A stretch of DNA of 64,000 nt from Streptomyces sp. NRRL S-455 (GCF_000717875.1 NZ_JOCT01000006.1:124001-188000), one strand, 5' to 3'. Positions 41,617 to 51,889 are shown, counted from the stretch's first letter. Numbers and translations are program-made. Notes: a model not told the origin generated them from the sequence alone.

Positions 41617-43197
41617 GTGGTCGTGCCAGAGCTGAGGCCTTGGCGGGCCGCGAGACCGCACGTGGTGCGGATCGCGGATGCCGTACGACCACGCCTGGCC
41701 CGGGCCGCCGCGGCAGCGAAACCACGGGTCGCGCGGCTCGCCCGTGCCGGGAAACCGCAGGTCGCGTGGGTCACGCCGCCGAAGACCTGGCAGTACACCG
41801 CGGGCGCCGCCACCGCCGGGCTGGCCCTGGCCGCCGGCGTGGTGACCGCCACCGGTCCCTGGGACTCCTCGGGTCAGCGTACGGCCGAGCGGGACCGGGC
41901 CGCCGCCCTCTCCCGCGTGGGTGGCACAGATCACGGCCGAGTCCCCGGCACACCCGCGCAGCCCCGGCCCGCCCCCAGCGCCGATCCCGTCCTGACCGGA
42001 CTCGGCGGCGTCAACACCGTGAGGTCCGCACCGCACGGCAAGGCCCTCGCGAACGCCCTCACACCCCTGCTGAAGGACCCGGCGCTGGGCCCCCGGCCCG
42101 CCGCGGCGGTCGTGGACGTCACGACCGGCAGGCGGCTGTACGGCACGAACCCGGACGCCGCGCTCACCCCGGCCTCGACAACGAAGATCGCCACGGCCGT
42201 CGCCGCGCTGTCCGCGATGGGACCCGACCACCGCCTCACCACCCGCGCCGCGCTGGAACCCGACACCAACGAAGTCGTCCTGGTCGGCGGCGGCGACCCC
42301 ACCCTCACGGCCCGCGAGGCCATCGACGGGTGGGCCAGCCTGCGCGTCCTCGCCGACCGGACGGCCGCGGCCCTGGCCCAGCGCGGCATCCGCGAGGTGA
42401 CCCTCTCCTACGACACGACCCGCTACACGGGCCCCCAAATGCACCCGATCGGGGTCAACCCCAATCTCGCCCTCGTCAGCCCCCTCATGGCCGACGAGGG
42501 CCGCACGAACGACTCGACGAGCGGCCCGGTCACCCGCGTCACCGACCCGGCGACGGACGCGGCCCGCCGCTTCGGTGACCTTCTCAAGTCCCGCGGCATC
42601 AAGGCCACGTTCCCGGGCCCGTCGAAGGCCACAACCCGTGCGAGCACACTCGGCGAGGTCTCCTCGCCCCCGCTGTCCACCCTGGTCGAACGCATGCTGA
42701 CCAACAGCGACAACGACATCGCCGAGGCCCTGGCCCGCCAGACGGCGATCGCCACCGGCGAGAGCGCCGACTTCGCCGGCGCCGACCGGGCGGTCACCGC
42801 CCGGCTCCGCGGACTCGGCCTCCCCGTCGACGGCGCCCGCTTCAAGGACGGCAGCGGCCTCAACCGCGCCGACCGGCTGACGGCGAACCTCCTCACAGCC
42901 CTCCTGACCAAGGCCGCCGACCCCGCCCACCCCGAACTCCGCCCGGCCCTCACCGGCCTCCCCGTCGCCGGCTTCACCGGCACCCTGACCACCCGCTACA
43001 CGGACGGCGCGGCCGGCGTCGTCCGCGCCAAGACAGGCACCCTGACCGGCGTCAACGCCCTCGCGGGCACCACGGTCGACCAGGACGGCCGCCTCCTGGC
43101 CTTCGCCTTCCTGGCCAACAACACGACAAACCCGGACGCCGCCCAGAAGGCCCTCGACAAAGCCGCGACAACACTGGCCCGCTGCGGCTGCAGATAG
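41617..43197 (+). CDS. dacB: D-alanyl-D-alanine carboxypeptidase, PBP4 (DacB/S13) type
   Basis: 526 aa from GTG 41617 (GTG 41623 also possible; AAAGGGG just upstream). A basic, Ala/Arg/Pro-rich cytoplasmic N-terminus of about 58 residues precedes one transmembrane helix (TAGAATAGLALAAGVVTATG). The extracytoplasmic S13 domain has the catalytic triad motifs PASTTKIA (SxxK, Ser near residue 187), TNSDNDIAE (SxN) and RAKTGTLTG (KTG). It trims the terminal D-Ala of peptidoglycan stem peptides or cuts cross-links. It heads the dacB-zincin-tilS-hpt-ftsH-folE run; a hairpin at 43234-43253 follows. Confidence 0.92.
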   Translation: MVVPELRPWRAARPHVVRIADAVRPRLARAAAAAKPRVARLARAGKPQVAWVTPPKTWQYTAGAATAGLALAAGVVTATGPWDSSGQRTAERDRAAALSRVGGTDHGRVPGTPAQPRPAPSADPVLTGLGGVNTVRSAPHGKALANALTPLLKDPALGPRPAAAVVDVTTGRRLYGTNPDAALTPASTTKIATAVAALSAMGPDHRLTTRAALEPDTNEVVLVGGGDPTLTAREAIDGWASLRVLADRTAAALAQRGIREVTLSYDTTRYTGPQMHPIGVNPNLALVSPLMADEGRTNDSTSGPVTRVTDPATDAARRFGDLLKSRGIKATFPGPSKATTRASTLGEVSSPPLSTLVERMLTNSDNDIAEALARQTAIATGESADFAGADRAVTARLRGLGLPVDGARFKDGSGLNRADRLTANLLTALLTKAADPAHPELRPALTGLPVAGFTGTLTTRYTDGAAGVVRAKTGTLTGVNALAGTTVDQDGRLLAFAFLANNTTNPDAAQKALDKAATTLARCGCR

Positions 43198-43233
43198 CGG
43201 CCCCCCAGCGGATGTGCCCCCGCCGTGGGCAGT

Positions 43234-43253
43234 CGTGCCGCTGGGGCGGCACG
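43234..43253 (+). terminator. Hairpin after dacB
   Basis: CGTGCCGC-TGGG-GCGGCACG, an 8-bp stem, 37 bp after the dacB stop. Confidence 0.6.
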
Positions 43254-43355
43254 GGTGGGCACGGCCTGCAACGCCGAGTACCTGCTAACAAACAGCAAAT
43301 ACACCCACCCCTCGCCGCCCTGCCCCAGCGGCCAGCGCTCACGTACGGTTGACGC

Positions 43356-44483
43356 ATGACGAGCATCGGTGGTGCCTCATCCGGCATGGTCGACTGGAAT
43401 CTCGCGGTCGCGACCGCGACCCGGCTCGTACGGCCGGGCCCCGACGTCAGCCGCGACGAGGCGAGGGCCGTCGTCGCGGAACTGCGACGGCACGCGAAGG
43501 CCTCGGAGGAACACGTCCGGGGCTTCACCCTGCTGGGCGCGGAGGAGGGCCACGACACCCCCGTCCTGGTCGTCGACCGCCCGGGCTGGATCCGGGCCAA
43601 CGTCGCCGGTTTCCGGGAGATCCTCAGGCCCCTCCTCGACAAGATGCAGGAACGGCGCGGAAACAGCACCGGCGGCGCGGTCATGAGCGCCGTCGGCGGC
43701 AAGGTCACCGGCGTGGAACTCGGCATGCTGCTGTCGTTCCTGGCCTCCCGCGTCCTCGGCCAGTACGAGACCTTCGCCCCCGCCACCCGCGAACTCCCCG
43801 CCGGCCGCAACGGCGGCGGCCGGCTCCTCCTCGTGGCCCCCAACATCGTCCACGTGGAGCGCGAACTCGACGTCGACCCGCACGACTTCAGGCTCTGGGT
43901 GTGCCTGCACGAGGAGACGCACCGCACCCAGTTCACCGCCGTGCCCTGGCTGCGGGACCACCTCGAGGGCGAGATCCAGTCCTTCCTGGCGGAAACCGAC
44001 GTCGACCCCATGACCGTCCTGGAACGCGTCCGGGAAGCCGCCCAGACCCTCGCCGGGGGCCGCCCCGAGGCCGAGGAGGACGACGGCGGCCGCTCCCTCG
44101 TCGAGATCGTCCAGACCCCCGCCCAGCGCGAGATCCTCGGACGCCTCACGGCCGTGATGTCCCTGCTCGAGGGCCACGCCGACTTCGTCATGGACGGCGT
44201 CGGCCCCGACGTCGTACCGAGCGTCGGCGAGATCCGCGAGAAGTTCCAGCAGCGCCGCGCCAAGGGCGCCTCCCGCCTGGACCTGGCCCTGCGCAAACTG
44301 CTCGGCCTGGACGCCAAGCTCCGCCAGTACCGGGACGGCGAACGCTTCGTACGAGCCGTCGTCGACGAGGTCGGCATGGACGGCTTCAACCGCGTGTGGA
44401 CCTCGCCCAACACCCTGCCCACGAAGGCGGAGATCTCCAAACCGGCGGACTGGGTCGCGCGGGTGCACCGCAGGACCGAGTAG
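43356..44483 (+). CDS. Zinc-dependent metalloprotease-like protein (DUF2342, zincin_2)
   Basis: 375 aa. The zincin site is VCLHEETHRTQF (HExxH variant HEETH), with a downstream third ligand region LLEGHADFVMDGVG. Other conserved parts are VDWNLAVATATRLVRPGP near the start and LRQYRDGERFVRAVVDEVGMDGFNRVW near the end. The family is found in actinobacteria next to tilS-hpt and is sometimes called F420-biosynthesis-associated. Its substrate is unknown and there is no export signal. It precedes tilS by 196 bp. Confidence 0.85.
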   Translation: MTSIGGASSGMVDWNLAVATATRLVRPGPDVSRDEARAVVAELRRHAKASEEHVRGFTLLGAEEGHDTPVLVVDRPGWIRANVAGFREILRPLLDKMQERRGNSTGGAVMSAVGGKVTGVELGMLLSFLASRVLGQYETFAPATRELPAGRNGGGRLLLVAPNIVHVERELDVDPHDFRLWVCLHEETHRTQFTAVPWLRDHLEGEIQSFLAETDVDPMTVLERVREAAQTLAGGRPEAEEDDGGRSLVEIVQTPAQREILGRLTAVMSLLEGHADFVMDGVGPDVVPSVGEIREKFQQRRAKGASRLDLALRKLLGLDAKLRQYRDGERFVRAVVDEVGMDGFNRVWTSPNTLPTKAEISKPADWVARVHRRTE

Positions 44484-44679
44484 TGAAACGCGGCGGGACA
44501 GTCGTGAACGGAAACCGGCCGACGGCAGGCAAACGCCCCTTCAATCACCCGTCCGAGGGACCGTGAGCGAGGGGTAGGCGTGCAATGCTCGGGGAACGGC
44601 CCGGTTCTGTCACCATCTACACACTCTGAGTGACCGAACCTCGGGCTCACCCCCGAAAACTTCATGAAGGGAACCGGAC

Positions 44680-45714
44680 ATGGGTCCCCATCCTGCGGTC
44701 GCGGCGATACGCCTGGCGGTCCGCCGCGTCCTCCACGACCTCCTCACCGAGCACAACCGCGCCCCCGCGGCACTTCCGCATGCCCCCTCGCACGAGACGC
44801 CCCCACCGCTCGTCCTCGTGGCATGCTCCGGCGGCGCCGACTCCATGGCCCTGGCCTCCGCCCTCGCCTTCGAGGCCCCCAAGCTCGGCGTCAGAGCCGG
44901 CGGCGTCACCATCGACCACGGCCTCCAGCCCGGCTCCGACGTGCGCGCCGCCGAAGTCGTCCTGCGCCTGCGCGAACTCGGCCTCGATCCGGTCGACTCC
45001 GTCGCCGTCTCCGTCGGCCGCGCCGGCGGGCCCGAAGCCGCCGCCCGCGACGCCCGCTACGCCGCACTCGACACCGCGGCCGAACGCCACGGCGCCGCCG
45101 CCGTCCTGCTCGGCCACACCCGCGACGACCAGGCCGAAACCGTCCTGCTGGGCCTCGCCCGGGGCTCCGGCATCCGCTCCCTGTCCGGAATGGCCGCGGT
45201 CTCGGGGGCCGGCGGCCGCTACCGGCGCCCCTTCCTGGAACTCGACCGGCAGACCGCCCGCAAGGCCTGCATGGTCCAGTCCCTGCCCGTCTGGGACGAC
45301 CCCCACAACGCCGACCCGGCCTACACCCGCTCCCGGCTGCGCCACGAAGGCCTGCCCGCCCTGGAGAAGGCCCTCGGCAAAGGCGTCGTCGAGGCCCTCG
45401 CCCGTACGGCCCGGCTCTCCCGCGACGACGCCGACGCCCTCGACACCTGGGCCACCCAGGCCGAGGCCACCGTCCGCGACGCCACCGGACACCTGGAGTG
45501 CGCCAAGCTCTACGCCCTGCCCCCCGCCGTACGCCGCCGCGTCCTGCGCCGGGCCGCCATCGCCGCCGGTGCCCCCGCCGGCTCGCTGTTCGCCCGCCAC
45601 ATCGAGGAAGTCGACCGGCTGATCACCGGCTGGCGCGGCCAGGGAGCCATCAACCTCCCCGGCAAGGTCGTGGCCCGGCGGCAGGGTGGCAGACTGGTGA
45701 TTCGGCAAGGCTGA
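44680..45714 (+). CDS. tilS: tRNA(Ile)-lysidine synthetase
   Basis: 344 aa. It converts C34 of the tRNA-Ile CAU anticodon to lysidine so that it reads AUA. The N-type ATP pyrophosphatase P-loop is [16 protein letters not shown] (residues 46-60), followed by [27 protein letters not shown] and the substrate-binding [21 protein letters not shown] lies before the ATG. hpt follows within 60 bp, the conserved order in many bacteria, with ftsH next. Confidence 0.95.
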   Translation: MGPHPAVAAIRLAVRRVLHDLLTEHNRAPAALPHAPSHETPPPLVLVACSGGADSMALASALAFEAPKLGVRAGGVTIDHGLQPGSDVRAAEVVLRLRELGLDPVDSVAVSVGRAGGPEAAARDARYAALDTAAERHGAAAVLLGHTRDDQAETVLLGLARGSGIRSLSGMAAVSGAGGRYRRPFLELDRQTARKACMVQSLPVWDDPHNADPAYTRSRLRHEGLPALEKALGKGVVEALARTARLSRDDADALDTWATQAEATVRDATGHLECAKLYALPPAVRRRVLRRAAIAAGAPAGSLFARHIEEVDRLITGWRGQGAINLPGKVVARRQGGRLVIRQG

Positions 45715-45773
45715 ACAGCGACCCCTCCGAGCAGTCCATGGAGGGGCCGCCCGGCCAGGGACGACCGAAAGTG

Positions 45774-46334
45774 ATGCGGGTGGACGCGAAAGACATGGGT
45801 GCCGACCTCCAGCAGGTGCTCATCACCAAGGAAGAGATCGACGCCAAGCTGACCGAGCTGGCAGCGAAGATCGACGCGGAGTACGCGGGCAAGGACCTGC
45901 TGATCGTCGGCGTCCTCAAGGGCGCGGTGATGGTCATGGCCGATCTCGCCCGGGCGCTGTCCACCCCCGTCACCATGGACTGGATGGCCGTATCCTCGTA
46001 CGGGGCGGGCACCCAGTCCTCCGGTGTGGTGCGGATCCTCAAGGACCTCGACACCGACATCAAGGGCAAGCACGTCCTCATCGTCGAGGACATCATCGAC
46101 TCCGGCCTGACCCTGTCCTGGCTGATCTCCAACCTCGGCTCGCGCGAGCCCGCCTCCCTCAAGGTGTGCACCCTGCTGCGCAAGCCCGACGCCGCGAAGG
46201 TCGCCATCGACGTGGAATGGGTCGGATTCGACATCCCCAACGAGTTCGTCGTCGGCTACGGCCTCGACTACGCCGAGAAGTACCGCAACCTCCCGTTCGT
46301 CGGTACGCTCGCGCCCCACGTGTACGGCGGCTGA
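45774..46334 (+). CDS. hpt: Hypoxanthine phosphoribosyltransferase
   Basis: 186 aa from ATG 45774; in-frame GTG 45771 and ATG 45738 are alternatives. It salvages hypoxanthine (and guanine) to nucleotides with PRPP. Motifs: [29 protein letters not shown], the PRPP loop [17 protein letters not shown], and [25 protein letters not shown]. It lies between tilS and ftsH and probably shares the tilS transcript. Confidence 0.95.
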   Translation: MRVDAKDMGADLQQVLITKEEIDAKLTELAAKIDAEYAGKDLLIVGVLKGAVMVMADLARALSTPVTMDWMAVSSYGAGTQSSGVVRILKDLDTDIKGKHVLIVEDIIDSGLTLSWLISNLGSREPASLKVCTLLRKPDAAKVAIDVEWVGFDIPNEFVVGYGLDYAEKYRNLPFVGTLAPHVYGG

Positions 46335-46518
46335 AACCGGCCGGAGTGCCGTGACGGTGATCGGGAACCCCAGTGGACGTCCCGCCGTTGGAGCATGCGT
46401 AGGCGGATCGCCAGCCGTCCCGCGCGGCTTCAGGTGACAATGCTGGGGTACCGTCCGAAGAACAGTCTTTATCAAACTCACTATGGCAGGAGGGACGGGG
46501 CGGCACCGCTCCGTATGG

Positions 46519-48561
46519 ATGGACGTGAAGCGATACTTCCGTGGGCCGGTCATGTGGATCGTGCTGGCCGTCCTCGCCGTGGTCGTGTTGATGCAGGTCG
46601 TCGGCTCGTCCGGTGGCCACAAGACGGTGGACACCGGCCAGGTCGTCCAGGCGATCAACCAGAACAAGGTGGAGTCGGCCAAGCTGACCACCGGTGACGA
46701 CCAGACCATCAAGGTCACGCTCAAGAAGGGCGTGAAGGTCGAGGGCAGCTCGAAGATCCAGGCGAGCTACATCGGCGACCAGGGCAAGGACCTGGCCGAC
46801 ACGCTGCAGAACAAGTACCAGCAAGAGCAGATCCCGGACGGCTACACGGTCTCGCCGTCCAAGCAGAACCCGTTCGTCGGAGTCCTGCTCTCCTTCCTGC
46901 TCCCGCTGGTCCTCATCGTCGTGGTCTTCCTGTTCCTGATGAACCAGATGCAGGGCGGCGGCTCCCGCGTCATGAACTTCGGGAAGTCCAAGGCGAAGCT
47001 CATCACCAAGGACACCCCCAAGACGACCTTCTCGGACGTCGCGGGATCCGACGAGGCCGTCGAGGAGCTCCACGAGATCAAGGAGTTCCTGCAGGAGCCG
47101 GCGAAGTTCCAGGCCGTCGGGGCGAAGATCCCCAAGGGCGTCCTGCTCTACGGCCCTCCCGGCACCGGCAAGACCCTGCTCGCGCGTGCCGTCGCGGGCG
47201 AGGCCGGCGTCCCGTTCTACTCGATCTCCGGTTCCGACTTCGTCGAGATGTTCGTCGGTGTCGGTGCCTCCCGAGTCCGTGACCTGTTCGAGCAGGCCAA
47301 GGCGAACGCCCCGGCGATCGTCTTCGTCGACGAGATCGACGCCGTCGGCCGCCACCGCGGCGCCGGCCTCGGCGGTGGACACGACGAGCGCGAGCAGACG
47401 CTGAACCAGCTGCTCGTCGAGATGGACGGCTTCGACGTCAAGGGCGGCGTGATCCTCATCGCCGCGACGAACCGGCCCGACATCCTCGACCCGGCGCTGC
47501 TGCGCCCCGGCCGCTTCGACCGCCAGATCGCGGTCGACCGCCCGGACATGCAGGGCCGACTGGAGATCCTCAAGGTCCACCAGAAGGGCAAGCCGGTCGC
47601 CCCCGACGTCGACCTGTCGGCCGTCGCCCGTCGCACGCCCGGCATGACCGGTGCCGACCTGGCCAACGTCCTGAACGAGGCCGCCCTGCTGACGGCCCGC
47701 AGCGACCAGAAGCTGATCGACAACCACATGCTCGACGAGGCGATCGACCGTGTGGTCGCGGGCCCGCAGAAGCGGACCCGGATCATGTCGGACAAGGAGA
47801 AGAAGATCACCGCGTACCACGAGGGCGGACACGCCCTGGTCGCGGCGGCCTCACCGAACTCCGATCCCGTCCACAAGATCACGATCCTGTCGAGAGGCCG
47901 CGCCCTCGGCTACACGATGGTGCTTCCGGACGAGGACAAGTACTCGACCACGCGCAACGAGATGCTCGACCAGCTCGCCTACATGCTGGGCGGCCGCGCG
48001 GCCGAGGAGCTCGTCTTCCACGACCCGACGACGGGCGCCGCCAACGACATCGAGAAGGCCACCGGCCTGGCTCGGGCCATGGTCACGCAGTACGGCATGA
48101 CCGAGCGCCTCGGTGCGATCAAGTTCGGCGGCGACAACACCGAGCCCTTCCTCGGACGTGAGATGTCTCACCAGCGCGACTACTCGGAAGAGGTCGCCGC
48201 GCTGGTCGACGAAGAGGTCAAGAAGCTCATCGAGACCGCGCACAACGAGGCCTGGGAGATCCTGGTCGAGAACCGCGACGTGCTCGACAACCTGGTGCTG
48301 GCGCTCCTCGAGAAGGAGACGCTCGGCAAGGAGGAGATCGCCGAGATCTTCGCCCCGGTCGTCAAGCGCCCGCCGCGGCCCGCCTGGACCGGCTCCTCCC
48401 GCCGTACGCCGTCCACCCGCCCGCCGGTCCTCTCCCCCAAGGAGCTGGCCCTGACGAACGGGGCGAACGGCGCGACCCCGGCGATCACCACCGCGAAGAG
48501 CACCGCGGCGGAGCCCGCCCCGGCGCCCGAGCACGCTCCGGAGGACCGCCCCGAGAGCTGA
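46519..48561 (+). CDS. ftsH: ATP-dependent zinc metalloprotease FtsH
   Basis: 680 aa from ATG 46519 (MDVKRYFRG); ATG 46483 gives 12 more residues. Two transmembrane helices ([19 protein letters not shown] and [22 protein letters not shown]) flank a short periplasmic-side domain. The AAA+ module has Walker A GPPGTGKT, pore loop [15 protein letters not shown], Walker [12 protein letters not shown], and [22 protein letters not shown]. The M41 zinc site is HEGGH with a distal Asp in the [11 protein letters not shown] region. An Ala/Pro/Thr-rich tail of about 70 residues ends it. It degrades misassembled membrane proteins and short-lived regulators. GGAGG lies upstream but far from either start. 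Confidence 0.96.
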   Translation: MDVKRYFRGPVMWIVLAVLAVVVLMQVVGSSGGHKTVDTGQVVQAINQNKVESAKLTTGDDQTIKVTLKKGVKVEGSSKIQASYIGDQGKDLADTLQNKYQQEQIPDGYTVSPSKQNPFVGVLLSFLLPLVLIVVVFLFLMNQMQGGGSRVMNFGKSKAKLITKDTPKTTFSDVAGSDEAVEELHEIKEFLQEPAKFQAVGAKIPKGVLLYGPPGTGKTLLARAVAGEAGVPFYSISGSDFVEMFVGVGASRVRDLFEQAKANAPAIVFVDEIDAVGRHRGAGLGGGHDEREQTLNQLLVEMDGFDVKGGVILIAATNRPDILDPALLRPGRFDRQIAVDRPDMQGRLEILKVHQKGKPVAPDVDLSAVARRTPGMTGADLANVLNEAALLTARSDQKLIDNHMLDEAIDRVVAGPQKRTRIMSDKEKKITAYHEGGHALVAAASPNSDPVHKITILSRGRALGYTMVLPDEDKYSTTRNEMLDQLAYMLGGRAAEELVFHDPTTGAANDIEKATGLARAMVTQYGMTERLGAIKFGGDNTEPFLGREMSHQRDYSEEVAALVDEEVKKLIETAHNEAWEILVENRDVLDNLVLALLEKETLGKEEIAEIFAPVVKRPPRPAWTGSSRRTPSTRPPVLSPKELALTNGANGATPAITTAKSTAAEPAPAPEHAPEDRPES

Positions 48562-48601
48562 TCATCGCTCTCCCGGCGGCCCCACCGGGCCCGGAATGAA
48601 T

Positions 48602-48640
48602 GCCGCGCCCCCCAGGTTTAGCCTGGGGGGCGCGGCTTTT
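48602..48640 (+). terminator. Terminator after ftsH
   Basis: GCCGCGCCCCCCAGG (48602-48616) and CCTGGGGGGCGCGGC (48622-48636) form a perfect 15-bp stem with a 5-nt loop, followed by TTTT. It separates ftsH from folE. Confidence 0.95.
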
Positions 48641-48688
48641 CGCCATTCCCGCGGCCGCCCCGTGATGGACACAGGAACGAGGCACCAG

Positions 48689-49294
48689 ATGACCGACCCC
48701 GTGACGCTGGACGGCGAGGGCCAGATCGGCGACTTCGACGAGAAGCGGGCCGAGAACGCCGTGCGCGAACTCCTGATAGCGGTCGGCGAGGACCCGGACC
48801 GCGAGGGGCTGAGGGAGACGCCGGCGCGGGTGGCGCGGGCGTATCGGGAGCTGCTGGCCGGGCTGCGACAGGAGCCTGAGGATGTCCTGACGACTACGTT
48901 CGACCTGGGGCACGATGAGATGGTTCTGGTCAAGGACATCGAAATCGTGAGCCTCTGTGAACATCATCTTCTGCCGTTCCATGGCGTAGCTCACGTGGGT
49001 TACATCCCGGCGGAGACCGGCAAGATCACCGGCCTGTCGAAGCTGGCGCGTCTCGTCGAGGTGTTCGCCCGGCGGCCGCAGGTGCAGGAACGACTCACCA
49101 CGCAGATCGCCGACTCCCTCATGAAGATCCTCGAGGCGCGGGGAGCCATAGTCGTGATCGAGGCGGAGCACATGTGCATGTCCGTGCGCGGGATCCGCAA
49201 GCCCGGGGCCAAGACCACGACATCGGCGGTCCGTGGCCAGCTTCGGGACGCTACGACCCGGGCCGAGGCGATGAGCCTGATACTGGCGCGTTGA
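48689..49294 (+). CDS. folE: GTP cyclohydrolase I
   Basis: 201 aa from ATG 48689 (GAGG upstream; longer starts would overlap the ftsH terminator). First step of folate synthesis: GTP to dihydroneopterin triphosphate. Zinc and active-site motifs: [41 protein letters not shown], and [17 protein letters not shown]. The protein is complete and ends normally ([10 protein letters not shown]), so the intein-like ORF that follows 69 bp later does not interrupt it. The other fol genes lie just beyond on the opposite strand. Confidence 0.96.
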   Translation: MTDPVTLDGEGQIGDFDEKRAENAVRELLIAVGEDPDREGLRETPARVARAYRELLAGLRQEPEDVLTTTFDLGHDEMVLVKDIEIVSLCEHHLLPFHGVAHVGYIPAETGKITGLSKLARLVEVFARRPQVQERLTTQIADSLMKILEARGAIVVIEAEHMCMSVRGIRKPGAKTTTSAVRGQLRDATTRAEAMSLILAR

Positions 49295-49363
49295 GCTGAT
49301 TGTCAGTGGTGTCCGATACCGTCCTTGATCAGCGGGGTTGTTCGCTGGTCAGGGGGTGGCGCG

Positions 49364-50356
49364 GTGGGATGTGGGCTGCCGAGCAAGCAATTGGTGAGCG
49401 TGGTTGGAGGGGTGCGCCAGGCTCGCAATGTCGACGTGGGAACGAAGCTCTGGAGCCTGAACGGCACCCGGACCGTGCATACGACCGTTGTCGGCGTGTC
49501 GGCTGTGAAGGCGCGTCAGGTCGTGGATGTGGTAACCGACCGTGTGACCTTCACAGTCGCTCCCCGGCAGGAGCTGTGCACGGCTGACGGCTGGGTTCCC
49601 GCGGTCGATGCCGCCAACACCTTGCTGGCCTGGACGCATGGACGGAAGCTGTGCCGGGAGCGGCTGGACATTAGGCCCGGGTACGAGTTCGGCTACTTTC
49701 TCGGGGCCACGTGTGCTGATGGGACGGTCGGCAAGAACAGCGTGTCCCTTGTCGTCAACGAGGAGCACTTCGCCGCCATGTACGCCGAGTGCCTGACCAG
49801 GGCCACTGGGCTGTCCGCTCGACTGGAGCCGGTGACCCGGCCCTCAGGTTTCCTCAGGCGGGAGGTTCCAGGCTTTCGTGTGCGCGTTGTGTCGTCTTAT
49901 CTTGCTGATGCTCTGCGGCAATACGTGGGAGGCGACGCTCATCACATGAGGCAGCGGTTTCCGCGAGTGGTTCTTCGTGACATCGCTACGTTCGAGGGCT
50001 TTCTGGACGGCTATGTCGAAGGCGACGGCTTCCGTCACAAGAAGTGGGATGGGCGCACGGTGGTCAGCTGCAACGTGCCCTTCCTCCAAGAGCTGGCCCA
50101 GATCATCGGTGCCAGGTTCACACCGAGGCCGAAGGGGGCTGCCTCTGCGCTGGTCATTACCGACCGGTGGCAAGCGCGAGGAACCTTTACAGCCGAACAC
50201 CACCCGCTGGAGCCAGTCGAGTCCACATGGGTCGCCATTCGGGACGTTCAGCTGCGCGCGGCTGCTGGGACAAAGCCCTTCACCCTCTACAGCTACCGCC
50301 TTCACCCCAACCCCGGCTTCCTGGTCAACGGGCACCTCGTCCGTCAACCAGGGTGA
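49364..50356 (+). CDS. Free-standing intein-like protein with intact LAGLIDADG endonuclease and degenerate splice sites
   Basis: 330 aa from GTG 49364, with GGGGG upstream; TTG 49325 would add 13 residues. Intein block A starts at Cys3: CGLPSKQLVSVVGG...VDVGTKLWSLNG. Block B, normally TxxH, reads A66-P-R-Q69 before ELCTADGW. LAGLIDADG motif 1 is YFLGATCADG (Asp119) and motif 2 is FLDGYVEGDG (Asp221); both catalytic acids are present. Block G, usually FLVNGxLVHN plus Cys/Ser/Thr, reads FLVNGHLVRQPG and stop. So His/Asn and the +1 nucleophile are gone and no extein follows. It is probably a homing endonuclease freed from an intein. G+C is lower than in neighbours. Confidence 0.85.
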   Translation: MGCGLPSKQLVSVVGGVRQARNVDVGTKLWSLNGTRTVHTTVVGVSAVKARQVVDVVTDRVTFTVAPRQELCTADGWVPAVDAANTLLAWTHGRKLCRERLDIRPGYEFGYFLGATCADGTVGKNSVSLVVNEEHFAAMYAECLTRATGLSARLEPVTRPSGFLRREVPGFRVRVVSSYLADALRQYVGGDAHHMRQRFPRVVLRDIATFEGFLDGYVEGDGFRHKKWDGRTVVSCNVPFLQELAQIIGARFTPRPKGAASALVITDRWQARGTFTAEHHPLEPVESTWVAIRDVQLRAAAGTKPFTLYSYRLHPNPGFLVNGHLVRQPG

Positions 50357-50373
50357 GCTACCGGGCGGGGGGA

Positions 50374-50862
50374 TCAGGCCGCCGGGGCCGCCCCCGGGCC
50401 GTTGTGTTCGTCGTCTTCCGGGAGTTTGCAGACGCGTTCCAGGAAGATGGCTGCCGCTATGACGGCGATGCCGGCGAGGACGGAGAAGCCGGCGTAGATG
50501 GCCTGGTCGCGGCGGGCGGGGTTGTCGAGGGACTCCAGGAGGAAGACGCCGGTGCCGGCGTACATGCCGGCGACGAGGGCGGCGACCAGGGCGCTGGCCT
50601 GGCCGAAGACGACCGCGCGGGCGGCCATCATGGGGTCGACGCCCTTGGCGTCGGGCTGCCGCTCGCGCTGGGCCTTCAGGCGGGCGCGCAGCGAGAGCGC
50701 CGTGGCCAGCAGGATCGTGGCGATCAGGGCGAGGGCGAGGGGGGCGGCCAGGGGCACGCCGGGGAGGGTCCCGACCGAGTTCCACAGGCGGGCGCCGGCC
50801 CAGGACAGGATCCCGGCCACGACGAAGACGCCGGCCAGCACCCTGATGCGCAGCTCTTTCAC
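50374..50862 (-). CDS. DUF3180 membrane protein
   Basis: 162 aa from GTG 50862 with GAAGGGA before it. Four hydrophobic segments (VLAGVFVVAGILSWAGARLW; LAAPLALALIATILLATAL; AARAVVFGQASALVAALVAGMYAGTGVFLL; IYAGFSVLAGIAVIAAAIFLERVCKL). This is a DUF3180 protein, a family always found next to folK in actinobacteria, of unknown function. It is 59 bp downstream of folK on the same strand and ends convergent with the intein-like ORF (17 bp apart). Confidence 0.88.
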   Translation of the reverse strand: MKELRIRVLAGVFVVAGILSWAGARLWNSVGTLPGVPLAAPLALALIATILLATALSLRARLKAQRERQPDAKGVDPMMAARAVVFGQASALVAALVAGMYAGTGVFLLESLDNPARRDQAIYAGFSVLAGIAVIAAAIFLERVCKLPEDDEHNGPGAAPAA

Positions 50863-50921
50863 GGTGTCCCTTCGGTTCCCCCGGGTCCGGCCCCGTTCCG
50901 CGGCCGTCTTGACCTTAACGG

Positions 50922-51533
50922 CTATTCGGGCAGCCGGAGTTCCAGGTCCCCCCGGGGGGCCACGCCTTCGCGGGTGACGGCGTCCAGGAGGCCGGCGACC
51001 GGGCCGTGTCCGGGCAACTGGGCGTCGGGGTCCAGGTCGTGCCAGGGGGCCAGGACGAAGGCGCGTTCGTGGGCCCGGGGGTGGGGGAGGGTGAGCTGCG
51101 GGTCGTCGGAGACGAGGTCGGCGTACGACACGATGTCGACGTCCAGGGTGCGGGGGCCCCAGTGTTCGTCCCGGACGCGGTGGAAGGCCTCCTCGACCGC
51201 GTGCGCGCGCTCCAGGAGCGAGGACGGCGGGAGGGTGGTCTTCAGGACGACGACGGCGTTGAAGTAGGCGGGCTGGCTACCGGGTTCCACGCCCCAGGGT
51301 TCGGTCTCGTAGACGGGGGAGACGCCCTTGATGCGGACGCCGGGGGTGTCCTCGAGGGCGTCGATGGCTCCCTGGAGGTTCTCGAGGCGGTTGCCGAGGT
51401 TGGAGCCGAGTGCGACGACGGCGCGTTTGGGGTTGCTGAGAGTGGTGTCGGCGGCGTCGACCTTCTCGACGACGGAGGCGGGTACCGGCTGTACGGTCGG
51501 GTCGCTGGGGCCCTGGATGAAGGGTGCAGTCAT
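50922..51533 (-). CDS. folK: 2-amino-4-hydroxy-6-hydroxymethyldihydropteridine pyrophosphokinase
   Basis: 203 aa from ATG 51533 (GGAG upstream). HPPK motifs: RAVVALGSNLGNRLENLQGAI, SPVYETEPWGVEPGSQPAYFNAVV, and RVRDEHWGPRTLDVDIVSY with its Mg-binding Asp pair, then LPHPRAHERAFVLAP. It carries an N-terminal extension of about 35 residues of low order. It adds pyrophosphate to the pterin alcohol made by FolB. Its start overlaps the folB stop by 4 nt (ATGA). Confidence 0.95.
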   Translation of the reverse strand: MTAPFIQGPSDPTVQPVPASVVEKVDAADTTLSNPKRAVVALGSNLGNRLENLQGAIDALEDTPGVRIKGVSPVYETEPWGVEPGSQPAYFNAVVVLKTTLPPSSLLERAHAVEEAFHRVRDEHWGPRTLDVDIVSYADLVSDDPQLTLPHPRAHERAFVLAPWHDLDPDAQLPGHGPVAGLLDAVTREGVAPRGDLELRLPE

Positions 51534-51889
51534 ACTCGGCTCCGGGTGATGGTGACGGTCACGTCGTCGAAGGGGACCGTGATCGGTGCGTCCGGCTTGT
51601 GGACGCACACCTCGACCTGCTGGACCCCGTCGTGCTTCAGACACACCTGGGCGATGTGCTCGGCGAGCGTCTCGATGAGGTTGACGGGCTCGCCCTCGAC
51701 GACGGCCACGACCTCCTCCGCCACGATGCCGTAGTGCACGGTCTTCGCCAGGTCGTCGTCGGCCGCGGCCGGCCGGGTGTCCAGGCCCAGGACGAGGTCC
51801 ACGATGAAGGTCTGGCCCTCCTCGCGTTCCCTCGGGAACACACCGTGGTGCCCGCGGGCCTTCAGGCCGCGCAGCGCGACACGATCCAC
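51530..51889 (-). CDS. folB: Dihydroneopterin aldolase
   Basis: 119 aa from GTG 51889, 8 bp after AGGAG; GTG 51898 would sit on that ribosome site. Motifs: VALRGLKARGHHGVFPREREEGQTFIVDLVL, TVHYGIVAEEVVAVVEGEPVNLIETLAEHIA and VHKPDAPI with the catalytic Lys. It cleaves dihydroneopterin to 6-hydroxymethyldihydropterin, FolK's substrate. Coupled to folK. The 236 bp between it and the NTF2-like gene hold no gene. Confidence 0.95.
   Translation of the reverse strand: MDRVALRGLKARGHHGVFPREREEGQTFIVDLVLGLDTRPAAADDDLAKTVHYGIVAEEVVAVVEGEPVNLIETLAEHIAQVCLKHDGVQQVEVCVHKPDAPITVPFDDVTVTITRSRV

Noticed and set aside
49364..50356. Active, splicing-competent intein inside a host gene
   Set aside because: Block B His, the C-terminal His-Asn and the +1 nucleophile are missing and no extein continues on either side; folE upstream is complete.
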